A stretch of DNA of 64,000 bases from Lentzea sp. NBRC 105346 (GTDB lineage Bacteria; Actinomycetota; Actinomycetes; Mycobacteriales; Pseudonocardiaceae), in assembly GCF_030269605.1 (NCBI RefSeq), contig NZ_BSTQ01000022.1, positions 114,927 to 178,926 of the forward strand. The letters are read 5' to 3'. Below are positions 34,212 through 42,915 of the stretch, piece by piece. The first letter of the stretch is position 1; every line of letters starts with the position of its first letter. The position numbers were made by a program, and so were the translations under genes. Below the pieces are notes generated by a model. It was not told where the DNA came from, ran no database searches, and worked only from the letters and a program-made list of their open reading frames with translations.

Positions 34212-34967
34212 CTATACCTTGCTTGCCACCACCATGTAGTTCTCGGCCTCAGGGTTGAACGTGCTCAGTTCCGTCTGGAGTCCGACCCGGTGCAACTCGA
34301 CTTCGAGTTCTTCGTATCGGTAGGGCCAGCTCGACAGCAGTTCCGAGCGGGCAAGAACCGACCCAGCCGTGTCCACTTGCGCGATCGCAATCTCGATGTG
34401 GTGCTCGTCCTCCCAGTTCGGCGCAATGTCCCAGCGGTAGACCACGACGGCATCGCGACCGCTCCGGCGGACGAGTCGGTCACTGATGTCCAGTCGGGAA
34501 CCTCTGGCCCTCACGAGTTCCCACGTGCGGGAGGTGAGTACCAAGCGCCCGCCACGGCGCAGAAGCCGTGACATCGACTCCAGAGCAGCAACTCTGCCTC
34601 GCGCGCCCTCGGCATGGTGCAGCGAGTTGCCAACGCAGAACACCATGTCGAAGGTGTCGTCATCGAAATGGTCGGGCAACTCTTGCCAGTCCGCCCGCAC
34701 TGTCCGGACAGATGCCCTGAACTCCTCAGACAACTCCGCAGTCCGACGAACCATCGCTTCGCTGGCGTCAGTTGCGACAACGTGCATGCCAAGACCCGCC
34801 AGGCCAACCGCCAACTGTCCGGTCCCGCACGAACAATCGAGGACATGAGCGTTCGACGGCAGGAGACTGAGGACGTCATCGAACGACGAAGCGAACTCGG
34901 CCGGAGTCAGCTTTGCATCTGAGATGAGCCACTCGTACACCTCGGCAAGCGCGTTATAGCCACTCAC
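34212..34967 (-). CDS. class I SAM-dependent methyltransferase
   Basis: 251 aa from GTG 34967, preferred because GGAGGT lies 7 bp upstream; a GTG at 34985 is also in frame. Motif I VLDCSCGTGQLAVGLAGLG, the strand-2 acidic residue in VVATDAS, and FDMVFCVGNSLHHA as motif IV. GNSLHH is typical of small-molecule N-methyltransferases of the glycine/sarcosine type, but the substrate is unknown. Third codon positions are less GC-biased than in neighbours, which suggests recent acquisition. Confidence 0.75.
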   Translation of the reverse strand: MSGYNALAEVYEWLISDAKLTPAEFASSFDDVLSLLPSNAHVLDCSCGTGQLAVGLAGLGMHVVATDASEAMVRRTAELSEEFRASVRTVRADWQELPDHFDDDTFDMVFCVGNSLHHAEGARGRVAALESMSRLLRRGGRLVLTSRTWELVRARGSRLDISDRLVRRSGRDAVVVYRWDIAPNWEDEHHIEIAIAQVDTAGSVLARSELLSSWPYRYEELEVELHRVGLQTELSTFNPEAENYMVVASKV

Positions 34968-35091
34968 CACTACTACCTCCGTCACGCGGCAGACTCACGG
35001 TGCCATCAGTACATCAGCGGGGTAAGTCGGTCACCAGTGGTTTTCGCAAGGGCAACGCGTCCGCGCATGCCGCGTAGCGCGCGCAAGCTGA

Positions 35092-35129
35092 ACCGGCCCG
35101 TCCGTTGGGAGACCTTCGGGCGGGCCGGT
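35092..35129. terminator. strong hairpin in a divergent gap
   Basis: ACCGGCCCGTCCG (35092-35104) pairs with CGGGCGGGCCGGT (35117-35129) with one G-T pair and a 12-nt loop. No long U-run follows on either strand. It lies between divergent genes, so it may be left from a lost gene. Confidence 0.4.
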
Positions 35130-35194
35130 CTCGTTCGGAACGCGCTGTCATGCCGCCGAGCGGACGGTGTTAGCTGAAGCGGCGAACACCACAA

Positions 35195-35815
35195 ATGCAG
35201 CGCGGACAAGCCGCGTACCACTGCCCCGCCGGGCACGGCTTGTTGCGGGTGTGGCCGGACACGAACGCACCGGTCGGCGTCAGCCTCGTCTGCACCAAGT
35301 GCGGGCACCGCATCGCCGGTGACACCACACTGATCGAGTTGGCCGCGAACACGGCGCCCGATATGGATCCCGAGCCGGTGCCGATCGTGCGACTGCCAGA
35401 CGGAACCGTTCCACAAGGCCTTCGCCCGGACAGCGCCGTGCGCACAACCGGCTGGCTGCAGCTCGGCAAACTTCCCGTCAGCTCTGGGTTCTGGGCAGCT
35501 GCGGCGGCGTTCTGCGCCACCGCACCGCTCTACCCGTGGCTGCCCTTCGTCGCGACGCCGCTCGGGTACCTGGCGTGGAAGCAGTACACCACCCACTGGT
35601 TGCCCGCATCGCAAGCAGTGAACATGCGTCGGACTGCGGCCGAGGAACTCAACCCCGGACAACACGTCCGCCTGTACGGCACGGCCGGCCCCGTCGGCGA
35701 GGTAGGTGCGGTCGGCGCTGACGCTCAAGGGCAGATCCGGCTGCGCATGGTTGGCGGCACAGAGATCATCAGGCGCCCCGGACAACGAGTGTGGCAGGCC
35801 GACCTGCGGAACTGA
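35195..35815 (+). CDS. zinc-ribbon membrane-associated protein, hypothetical
   Basis: 206 aa. N-terminal zinc ribbon (HCPAGHG ... CTKCGH), a polar linker, one or two membrane helices at about 92-128 (SGFWAAAAAFCATAPLYPWLPFVATPLGY), and a C-terminal beta-rich domain (GQHVRLYGTAGPVGEVGAVG) that resembles a small SH3-like or NfeD-type fold. No catalytic motif. Function unknown. Confidence 0.55.
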   Translation: MQRGQAAYHCPAGHGLLRVWPDTNAPVGVSLVCTKCGHRIAGDTTLIELAANTAPDMDPEPVPIVRLPDGTVPQGLRPDSAVRTTGWLQLGKLPVSSGFWAAAAAFCATAPLYPWLPFVATPLGYLAWKQYTTHWLPASQAVNMRRTAAEELNPGQHVRLYGTAGPVGEVGAVGADAQGQIRLRMVGGTEIIRRPGQRVWQADLRN

Positions 35816-36324
35816 CGATCGGCGTCAGGTAGGTGGTCGCCCAGTCGTGGCGGCAGGCTCGATCACGAGGTTCGACACCTCCACGCACGCTTCGGCAGGC
35901 TGGCTCCAGCCGCTGATAGCTGTGGGCGTCACCGGGCTCGATGGCCACTTTGGTGGCGGCCGATGTGGACACCGAGCCGACAAGGCCCAGTCCGCATTCG
36001 TGATCGCGTTCCGGCACGGTGTTCTCCCACCCAGGCCATGTCCATGGACAGACCGAGCGGTAGTTGCTCAGTCAGGTCGTACCTGACCGGCGTGCCTCGG
36101 TGTTGGCCACGTCGATCCTGTAGCCGACTGTGTAGCGCCGTCGAAGCCGGCTCGGGCGATCCCAGGCTCAATGATCTTGGCAAGCGTGACCTGTGAACAA
36201 GGTCGCTCTCGCGGCTACACGAAGTGACAATGGCACTGTCGTGACCGGTCGGATGGCGCCGACAGGCCCGTTGGTCATGTCGGCGGACTGTTGTCTCCTG
36301 TGTCCACGACACCACCATATCGGT
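35816..36324. other. intergenic region, no gene seen
   Basis: About 500 bp without a supported gene. A TATAGT-like -10 (near 36325) and a CCTGT/ACAGG palindrome near 36343 lie at its right edge. Base use is mixed and looks like decayed coding DNA, but no family could be read. Confidence 0.35.
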
Positions 36325-36543
36325 CTATAGTGGACTCTCGCTCCTGTCAACAGGTTGACGCGGAACGGGTTTACGCTGAGCCCCATCCGTCCGGTAGCCG
36401 AGGGCGCAGATCGGGCAGCGGGGATCCGCGGCGGACGGATTGCGCTGCTGCAGCCACTGCACCAGTTCCTCGGCGGACACGCGTCGGCTGATGCGCGTCT
36501 TCGACCACAGCGCTTCCGTGATCCGGTCCAGATCACCGCGCAT
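36325..36543 (-). CDS. small hypothetical protein with a CPxC motif
   Basis: 72 aa: DLDRITEALWSKTRISRRV and EELVQWLQQRN form amphipathic helices, followed by DPRCPICALGYRTDG. Two cysteines alone cannot make a full zinc ribbon, so it would need to dimerise. No good ribosome binding site is visible. Possibly a remnant. Confidence 0.35.
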   Translation of the reverse strand: MRGDLDRITEALWSKTRISRRVSAEELVQWLQQRNPSAADPRCPICALGYRTDGAQRKPVPRQPVDRSESPL

Positions 36544-36913
36544 CGGGCCGTGCCATGTTCACGCGACACCCGCACACCGTACTGAGCGCGCACTCCTTCG
36601 TCCCCGATGACGACGCGGTCCTGGCCGAGACCCGGTTAGCCGACTGGCTGAGCCGCTCGACGGCGTGGGCGGCACGACCGTGACCGGTGGGCGCGACCGG
36701 GAGCGCGAGGCCGAGGCCGAAGTGACGCTGACGGAGGCGAGTCACCCCGGCGAGGTGATGCGCGAACCGATCACGGACTGGAGGGTCGACCCGACGGACG
36801 CCGAACGCTACGAGGTCGGGCTCCGCAGCCTGCTCGGTGCGGTCGACGTCGAAACGGAACGGCAGAGTAGGGAGGAGGACGTCGTCACGGTCGCCAACCC
36901 GCTGCGCAGTGGC

Positions 36914-36998
36914 GGGCGCGTCCCACGCGCTCAGCGTGTCGAACCCCGACGTGGTCGCGGCGTCGATCCTCGACGCGATCCAGGGCACCGCCCGGTGA
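36914..36998 (+). pseudogene. alpha/beta-hydrolase C-terminal remnant
   Basis: The frame ending at TGA 36996-36998 reads ASHALSVSNPDVVAASILDA, the usual last strand and helix of alpha/beta hydrolases with the catalytic His in GASH. No upstream hydrolase sequence is found in any frame. About 550 bp around it (36544-37126) hold no intact gene. Confidence 0.4.
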
Positions 36999-37126
36999 CC
37001 GAGCCGCGGTGGCCGCGCCCCTCCCCCCACATGACGCCGGCACCACGGGTCTCCAGGGCGCGACGCCACCGCGGCCCATCGACTGGTTCGCGTGTCACCA
37101 CCGCAGAGCAGCCGAGAAGATTGGTC

Positions 37127-37798
37127 ATGGTGCTCGAAACACGCAGTCTCATCGATCCGCGACCGTCCGAGAACGTCCAGCTCGACCCCGCCCTCGCGGT
37201 CTTCCAAGCGGAGCGGCAACGCCTGTTCCGAATCGCCCACCGGATCTTGGGCAGCGTGACCGAGACCGAGGACGTCATCCAGGACGTGTGGCTGCGCCGG
37301 CCACGCGTGGACCACCGGGCCATCGACAACTCCTCGGCGTTCCTCGCGACTGTGGCCGGCCGGGCCACCATCAACGTCGTGCAGAGCGCGACGAGCCGTC
37401 ACGAGTTCACCACGGCGTCGTGCCCGGAGCAGGTGGACGTCGCCGCCGACCCGGCGACGAGACTGGAGCGCACCGAGACGGCCGAGTTCATCGTCCGGGT
37501 TCTCCTGGAGCGGGCCAACCCCTCCGAACAGGCCGCGTACCTGCTGCGCAGAGGGTTCGGTTATCCCTACCTAGGGGTCGCACAGGTCCTGCACCTCGGC
37601 CAGGCCAATACCAGGCAACTGATCCGGCGGGCGCACTTCAGAATCCGCCCCGGACCGGTCAACAAGGACGCGCACCAGCGCCTCGTCCTCACCACCGACA
37701 TGCGGCGCGGGTCGTTGTCACCAACCCGGCTCCCCGTCCGGTCTTCGTCAGAGGCCGTGCCCGCTCCCTTCTCGAGAACCAAGACGAGCCCAACATGA
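37127..37798 (+). CDS. SigJ-type ECF sigma factor lacking its SnoaL-like tail
   Basis: 223 aa. Region 2 (FQAERQRLFRIAHRILGSVTETEDVIQDVWLR) and region 4 (ANPSEQAAYLLRRGFGYPYLGVAQVLHLGQANTRQLIRRA) are intact. SigJ/ECF41-type proteins carry a SnoaL-like C-terminal domain of about 100 aa that controls activity. Here the sequence after DAHQRLVL becomes TTDMRRGSLSPTRLPVRSSS with no such domain. The stop overlaps the CBS-protein start by 4 bp. Loss of the tail could change or free sigma activity. Confidence 0.6.
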   Translation: MVLETRSLIDPRPSENVQLDPALAVFQAERQRLFRIAHRILGSVTETEDVIQDVWLRRPRVDHRAIDNSSAFLATVAGRATINVVQSATSRHEFTTASCPEQVDVAADPATRLERTETAEFIVRVLLERANPSEQAAYLLRRGFGYPYLGVAQVLHLGQANTRQLIRRAHFRIRPGPVNKDAHQRLVLTTDMRRGSLSPTRLPVRSSSEAVPAPFSRTKTSPT

Positions 37799-38187
37799 GC
37801 ACCAGTTCCGTGCGTGAGGTGATGAAGCCTCCGACGACCACGATCGAACCGGACGGCCACCTGGCCGCAGCCGCATATCTGATGAAGCACAACCACGACT
37901 CGGCCCTCGTCGTGGTCACCGACGACACCCGCGAACCCGTCGCGATGATCACCGAGGCCGACATCACCAGGGCGGTGGCGCGAGGGCGGAACCTCGAGGA
38001 CACGCGTATCCGCCAGGTCGTCACAACCAAGCCGGTGACCGTCCAGGCCGATACCTCCGTCCAGCACGCGATCCACTTGATGCTGGCGGAAGGCGTCCAA
38101 CACCTGCCGGTTGTCGAAGGCCGGAGGCTCGTCGGAATGGTCGAGCTCGCCGACCTGTGCCGGGCGAACCTGATGTGGCTGGTGTGA
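37795..38187 (+). CDS. CBS-domain pair protein
   Basis: 130 aa, two CBS motifs: VREVMKPPTTTIEPDGHLAAAAYLMKHNHDSALVVV...EADITRAVARG and IRQVVTTKPVTVQADTSVQHAIHLM...HLPVVEGRRLVGMVELADLCR. Such stand-alone pairs bind adenine nucleotides. The start sits inside the truncated sigma gene's end. Confidence 0.8.
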   Translation: MSTSSVREVMKPPTTTIEPDGHLAAAAYLMKHNHDSALVVVTDDTREPVAMITEADITRAVARGRNLEDTRIRQVVTTKPVTVQADTSVQHAIHLMLAEGVQHLPVVEGRRLVGMVELADLCRANLMWLV

Positions 38188-38255
38188 GGAACTGCGCGAC
38201 CTTAGTCACAGACCGGCGCACAGAGCCGGCGAGCACGAAACATACGGAGGCACCA

Positions 38256-39194
38256 ATGAAGGCAATCGTCGCGACGGACCAGGCCGCGGAAGCAGCCGGG
38301 ATCACACTCGCGGAGCGGCCTGAGCCGACGCCGGCGATCAACGACGTCATCGTCGAAGTCCACGCGTCGGGCTTCGTCCCCGCGGAGTGGGAATGGCCCT
38401 CGACGTGGGTCGATCGCTCCGGTCACGATCGAGCCCCGGCGATCATCGGCCACGAGTTCGCCGGAGTGGTGTCCTCCCTCGGCTACGGCACGACGGGACT
38501 CTCGCTCGGACAGCGGGTGTTCGGGATCACGGACTGGCACCGCGATGGAACCCTGGCCGAGTACGCGGCCGTGGAGGCACGCAACCTTGCGCCGCTGCGG
38601 GGGAACGTCGACTTCACGGTGGGTGCGAGCCTGCCGATCTCCGGCCTGACCGCGTGGCAGGGCCTCTTCCAGCACGGTCGTCTTCAGGCGGGGCAGAGCG
38701 TCCTCGCACACGGCGCCGCCGGCGCGGTCGGGTCCGTGGTGACGCAGCTCGCCCAGGAGTTCGGCGCCTACGTCATCGGTACCGGGCGCGCGGCGGACCG
38801 CCAGGCGGCGCTCGACTTCGGCGCGAACGAGTTCCTCGACCTCGACCACGAGAATCTCGACGACGTCGGCGGGGTCGACCTGGTCTTCGATGTCATCGGC
38901 GGTGACATCCAACGGCGCTCGGCGAGCATCATCCGGCCTGGTGGGACCCTGGTGACGGTGCTCGGGCCCGCGCAGGCTCGCCCTGTCGACGGCCTCGCGA
39001 TCGACTTCGTCGTCGAGTCCGTTCCGAGTCAGCTCGCGGAGATCGTCGACCGGGTGCGCGACGGGAGCCTTCGCACGCACATCGGAACCGTCGCGACCCT
39101 CGACGACGCCGTCCCTGCGCTTAACCCGACCGAGCGGCGCAAGGGCAAGACCGTGATTCGCGTGCGCCCTGAGCGCTCTGGAACAGGCCGATAG
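38256..39194 (+). CDS. MDR-family quinone oxidoreductase/alcohol dehydrogenase
   Basis: 312 aa behind CGGAGG. Zinc-free medium-chain reductase: GroES-like N-terminus (IIGHEFAGVVSSLGYGTTGLSLGQRVFG), NADP-binding VLAHGAAGAVGSVVTQLAQEFGAYVIGTGRA, and FDVIGGDIQRRSASIIRPGGTLVTV. It probably reduces quinones or enones with NADPH. A partial repeat-like GTCATGCCACCGACCGGA follows the stop. Confidence 0.85.
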   Translation: MKAIVATDQAAEAAGITLAERPEPTPAINDVIVEVHASGFVPAEWEWPSTWVDRSGHDRAPAIIGHEFAGVVSSLGYGTTGLSLGQRVFGITDWHRDGTLAEYAAVEARNLAPLRGNVDFTVGASLPISGLTAWQGLFQHGRLQAGQSVLAHGAAGAVGSVVTQLAQEFGAYVIGTGRAADRQAALDFGANEFLDLDHENLDDVGGVDLVFDVIGGDIQRRSASIIRPGGTLVTVLGPAQARPVDGLAIDFVVESVPSQLAEIVDRVRDGSLRTHIGTVATLDDAVPALNPTERRKGKTVIRVRPERSGTGR

Positions 39195-39484
39195 CGCCGT
39201 CATGCCACCGACCGGACTACTCGTCACCGCGCCGGGGCGCCCTGCCGGAAGCGTCGTCCGCCAGACCTTCGGCCGAAATCACCCAGCCAGCACACCGCAA
39301 CTCCCGCCAGCTCCATGGCGGACACGCCCGCCCTCTCCACCTGGGCCACCACCCTTACCGATGGCGGGACCGCACACCTCGGGCGGGACGTCGGCGTGGA
39401 CGTTGATCCGGCACACGCGCGCAGGCGGTCAATTCCCTGTCTCGACCATGGCTGTCGGCACCGCGGTAGCGTCTACTGGAACCT

Positions 39485-40084
39485 ATGGGAATCGTCTCTC
39501 GCGGCTTTGCCGGTCGGCGTAAATCGCCAGACGTCACGCTGCCGCCTGGGCAGTATCTGACCGAGGATTTCCCCGTGCTGACTGCCGGGCCGACCCCGCG
39601 CGTGCCGTCCGATCGGTGGGAGTTCACGGTCACTACCGAGACCGGGCAGCGGCACACCTGGTCGTGGCAGCAGATGATGGCGTTGCCGGCGGAAACGATC
39701 ACGGTGGACCTGCACTGTGTGACCAAGTGGTCGAAGCTGGGCACGCACTGGCAGGGCGTCTCCCTGGACACGCTGCTGGCGGAGGTGGAGACGGCGGCGG
39801 ACTACGCGCTGGCCCAGTGCTACGGCGGCTACACCACCAACCTGCCACTGGAGGACCTGCTCGACGGACAGGCGTGGGTGGCGTATCGCTATGACGATGA
39901 GGATCTGGCCGCCGAGCATGGTGGGCCGGCCAGGTTGCTAGTGCCGCATCTGTACTTCTGGAAGTCGGCCAAGTGGGTCCGTGGGATCCAGTTGCTGCTG
40001 GAAGATGAGCCAGGTTTCTGGGAGACAGCGGGCTATCACGACTACGGAGACCCATGGCGGGAGCAGCGGTATCAGGGCGACTGA
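39485..40084 (+). CDS. sulfite-oxidase-like molybdopterin oxidoreductase
   Basis: 199 aa, single-domain sulfite oxidase/YedY fold. The molybdenum-ligating Cys is Cys78 in DLHCVTKWSKLGTHWQGVSLDTLL, and YTTNLPLEDLLDGQAWVAYRYDDEDLAAEHGGPARLLVPHLYFWKSAKWV is the family core. No Tat signal or heme domain, so it is probably cytosolic. The next gene, a flavin reductase, overlaps by 31 bp and could supply or take electrons. Confidence 0.85.
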   Translation: MGIVSRGFAGRRKSPDVTLPPGQYLTEDFPVLTAGPTPRVPSDRWEFTVTTETGQRHTWSWQQMMALPAETITVDLHCVTKWSKLGTHWQGVSLDTLLAEVETAADYALAQCYGGYTTNLPLEDLLDGQAWVAYRYDDEDLAAEHGGPARLLVPHLYFWKSAKWVRGIQLLLEDEPGFWETAGYHDYGDPWREQRYQGD

Positions 40085-40827
40085 CCTGGCGGGTGGCCGA
40101 GTTGGCCGAGGCCCGCCAGCAGACCCACAACGCGCGCAGCCTGGTGTTCGACGTGCCGGGTTGGCCGGGACACCTGCCGGGACAGCATGTCGATGTGCGG
40201 CTGACCGCCGAGGACGGCTACTCGGTGCAGCGCAGCTATTCGATCGCGTCGACGGTCGACGGCAATCGGGTGGAGCTGAGCGTGCAGCGCGTGCCCGGCG
40301 GCGAGGTGTCGCCATACCTGTGTGACGTGCTCGAGATGGGCGACGCGGTGGAGTTGCGCGGCCCCGTGGGCGGCTACTTCGTGTGGCGGCCGGCCGACCC
40401 GGCGCCGGTACTGCTGGTAGGCGGCGGGTCGGGAATCGCGCCGCTGATGGCGATGGTGCGTACTCGGGCCGCGCTGGGCAGCCGCGTGCCGTTCCGGCTG
40501 GTGTACTCGGTGCGCACGCCCGAGGACGTGTACTTCGCCGACGAGCTGCGCCGACGCGTGCGTGACGACGCCGGCCTCGACGTCCGGCTGGTCTACACCC
40601 GGCGAGCCCCTGCGGAGGCAACGGAGCCCGTCGGCCGCGTGAGCGTGGCAACCCTCAACACGCACGGCTGGCTGGCCGAGTTCGCCCCTAACTGTTTCGT
40701 GTGCGGGTCGACCGGCTTCGTCGAGACGGTGGCCGACATCCTCGTGGCGCTGGGTCACGACCCTCGACGTGTCCGCACCGAACGCTTCGGACCCAGTGCG
40801 CCGCAACGCACCCAGCCGGACCGATGA
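40054..40827 (+). CDS. ferredoxin-reductase-type FAD/NAD(P) oxidoreductase
   Basis: 257 aa. FAD site RSYSIAS, NAD(P) site LLVGGGSGIAPLMAMVRTRA and the C-terminal FVCGSTGFVETVADILVALGH of the FNR family. No 2Fe-2S domain is attached. Overlap with the molybdopterin enzyme suggests the two form an electron-transfer pair. Confidence 0.85.
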   Translation: MAGAAVSGRLTWRVAELAEARQQTHNARSLVFDVPGWPGHLPGQHVDVRLTAEDGYSVQRSYSIASTVDGNRVELSVQRVPGGEVSPYLCDVLEMGDAVELRGPVGGYFVWRPADPAPVLLVGGGSGIAPLMAMVRTRAALGSRVPFRLVYSVRTPEDVYFADELRRRVRDDAGLDVRLVYTRRAPAEATEPVGRVSVATLNTHGWLAEFAPNCFVCGSTGFVETVADILVALGHDPRRVRTERFGPSAPQRTQPDR

Positions 40828-40840
40828 CAGGAGGCCAGAG

Positions 40841-41107
40841 ATGAGCAACGACTACGTCGACGGCAACGCGCTCGCGGGGGATCTCCAGGAGATCTTCGCG
40901 ATGGACATGACGGCGGCGACGGGACGATGTGCGGGGTGCGGGTACCGGGGCGCCGTGGCGACCTTGCGTGTCTACCAGCGCGCTCCGGGGCTGGTGGCCC
41001 GTTGCCCGAGCTGCGAGAAGGTGGTGCTGCGGGTGGTGCGTGGACCGGACCGGGCGTGGCTGGACCTGCGCGGCACGCTGAACCTGGAGATCCCCCTACC
41101 GTCTTGA
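40841..41107 (+). CDS. DUF6510-like zinc-ribbon protein
   Basis: 88 aa behind GGAGG. CAGCG and CPSCE form a four-Cys zinc ribbon, preceded by ALAGDLQEIFAMDMTAATG. It follows the molybdopterin enzyme/flavin reductase pair 13 bp downstream, an order I associate with other actinomycetes. Role unknown. Confidence 0.75.
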   Translation: MSNDYVDGNALAGDLQEIFAMDMTAATGRCAGCGYRGAVATLRVYQRAPGLVARCPSCEKVVLRVVRGPDRAWLDLRGTLNLEIPLPS

Positions 41108-41231
41108 TCAGAACGCCACGCCCACTGGCGTTAGCGCGGTGACGGCAGGGGGGCCGATCGGACTTGTCCACCTGGCTACCCCATTCCACGCGACAAGTAA
41201 CAGCTGGGATCACCTCCTCGATCTTTCCGAC

Positions 41232-41576
41232 ATGAGACGTCGTGGCGGCGCGGCATGCGGCTGCGAACACGCACTGCGCCGCCTGGCCGTCGTGTTCGGA
41301 GCGCTGTCGGTCGTCCATGCGGCAGTGGCGGTCCGGGACACCGCGCCCTGGGCCGTCGTGGCCGCCCTGTTCTTCGTGACGGCTGTCATGATCTTGGAGC
41401 GCGCGCCTGGCCGAAACCTCGCCAGCGGCCGACAAGCCGTAGATCGCCGTACCGACGACGGCCCAACGATCCTGCCGAGCGGCACCAGCGCCGGTCTCGC
41501 GTCGAGTACCTATGGAACCGGTCGCTTGTCTACCTCCTCCAACTCACGTCGTCGTTGGAGGGAACGACAGTGCTGA
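41232..41576 (+). CDS. possible small membrane protein
   Basis: From ATG 41232: CEHALRRLAVVFGALSVVH, then AAVAVRDTAPWAVVAALFFV, then TAVMILERAPG would form two helices. The C-terminal part is low-complexity, and no ribosome binding site is visible, so the gene is uncertain. Confidence 0.3.
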   Translation: MRRRGGAACGCEHALRRLAVVFGALSVVHAAVAVRDTAPWAVVAALFFVTAVMILERAPGRNLASGRQAVDRRTDDGPTILPSGTSAGLASSTYGTGRLSTSSNSRRRWRERQC

Positions 41577-41896
41577 GGACGTTGGCCGGAGTCGTGGCGA
41601 TCCTGATCTCGGCATGCGGAGGTGCTGACGGCGGCACACCACCCCGAACGTCCGACGCACAGACGAAGCCCGATCTCACCAGAGTTGTCGTCCTGCACGC
41701 GACGCTGCAACTGACCACGACCACTTCGTTGATCACGCGATACCCCAAGTACTCAGGACTTGGCTATGGGAGGCGTGTTCACGCCTGCCCGGAGCGCACC
41801 GTCCGGTGCCGCGGCGGAGTACCGGCGGATCAGTACCCCGTCGTGGCATTGATCCGCGAGCGCGTGCGCGAAGAGGTCAGCCCCGCAGCGGTATGA
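41570..41896 (+). CDS. small lipoprotein, hypothetical
   Basis: 108 aa from GTG 41570 behind GGAGGG. Signal VLRTLAGVVAILISAC with lipobox ISAC (Cys16), then GGADGGTPPRTSD linker and no recognisable domain. The 3' end overlaps the convergent 2H phosphoesterase gene by 20 bp, and the second half may not be conserved. Confidence 0.4.
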   Translation: MLRTLAGVVAILISACGGADGGTPPRTSDAQTKPDLTRVVVLHATLQLTTTTSLITRYPKYSGLGYGRRVHACPERTVRCRGGVPADQYPVVALIRERVREEVSPAAV

Positions 41897-42482
41897 CCGC
41901 GAGTTCTTCCCAACGGAACTGAAACAGATCGGCGTCCACCAGCACATCCACCAGCCGCACCGTGTCGACAGTGAGCGTGGCGCGGAGATCCGTGGCGCCG
42001 CGCAACCTGCCCGCGATGACGCCCGAGTCCCCGTCACCTGTGGCGTAGGCGAGGGTGATGTGCGGGCGGCCGTTGGAGTACTGGACCTTGTCCTCGCCGA
42101 ACACGCCGGCGGCCGCGCTCCGCACGCGGTCGACCAGGTTCCGGAAGTCCCGATCGGGGACCAGGTCTAGTGCGATGGTGCTGCGGCCCGCGATCGCCGG
42201 ACCGGCGGACAGCGTGAACGCGGGCAGCTCCGCGAGCGTCTGCTGAAGCCTGTTCGCCAGTTCAGCGCGCTGTTCGGCCGTCACGTCGCGCGCTGGGATG
42301 TCGTCGATCACCATGACCGTTGAATGCAGCCACTCGTCTGGTTGCCGGGCCACACAGTCGAGGTCCTCGATGACGTCGCGGTAGGCGTCGGCCAGCGGTT
42401 TGATCTCGGTCGGGTCGGGGACGAAGTAGACGTGCAGCTTCGTCCAGTCCTCAGGCCAGCGCCGTTTGAGTTGATCAACCAT
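41877..42482 (-). CDS. 2H phosphoesterase / 2'-5' RNA ligase-like protein
   Basis: 201 aa from ATG 42482; longer in-frame starts exist up to 42602. The two HxT motifs that form the active site are LHSTVMVI (His53, Thr55) and PHITLAYA. Proteins of this fold act on cyclic phosphates or 2'-5' bonds in RNA and nucleotides. Substrate unknown. Confidence 0.75.
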   Translation of the reverse strand: MVDQLKRRWPEDWTKLHVYFVPDPTEIKPLADAYRDVIEDLDCVARQPDEWLHSTVMVIDDIPARDVTAEQRAELANRLQQTLAELPAFTLSAGPAIAGRSTIALDLVPDRDFRNLVDRVRSAAAGVFGEDKVQYSNGRPHITLAYATGDGDSGVIAGRLRGATDLRATLTVDTVRLVDVLVDADLFQFRWEELAVIPLRG

Positions 42483-42605
42483 GGACGTGTCCACGGCAGT
42501 CCATGATGTCGAACGCCGGGTTGGCCGCTCGACGCAGGCCGCCTCGAACTTCGAGCTGTTCACCGGCCGTGCCTCGCCCCTCGCTGGAGCTGTCGGTTGC
42601 ACCAG

Positions 42606-42845
42606 TTACTCGTAGTCGCGGGCGCCCTTGAGAGCTTCCGCCATGATGGCCCATGGATTGTCCGGTATCGGCCGGTCGGTGTTGGCGTAGTGGTTCTCAA
42701 TGGAGGCGAGTAGCGCGGAAAGGGTTTCCAGGTACCGGTCGAGCTCGAGATTCTCCCAAGCCGGATCGGTTCGCAGCTGCCTCACCAGGTCGTCGAGTGT
42801 GCCCAGCACCGTGTCCCGGCCGGAGAGCGGATTTCCACCAGTCAT
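42606..42845 (-). CDS. DUF7660-like small protein
   Basis: 79 aa from ATG 42845. The tail DRYLETLSALLASIENHYANTDRPIPDNPWAIMAEALKGARDYE resembles the DUF7660 family, often found near immunity-type or polymorphic-system genes. Function unknown. Ends 123 bp upstream of the 2H gene start. Confidence 0.55.
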   Translation of the reverse strand: MTGGNPLSGRDTVLGTLDDLVRQLRTDPAWENLELDRYLETLSALLASIENHYANTDRPIPDNPWAIMAEALKGARDYE

Positions 42846-42915
42846 GATCGACCACCATCTCACGCCAACCGTGATGCGCATGCCACCGTAGACCTGTGTC
42901 TGATTTCTCTTGGCG

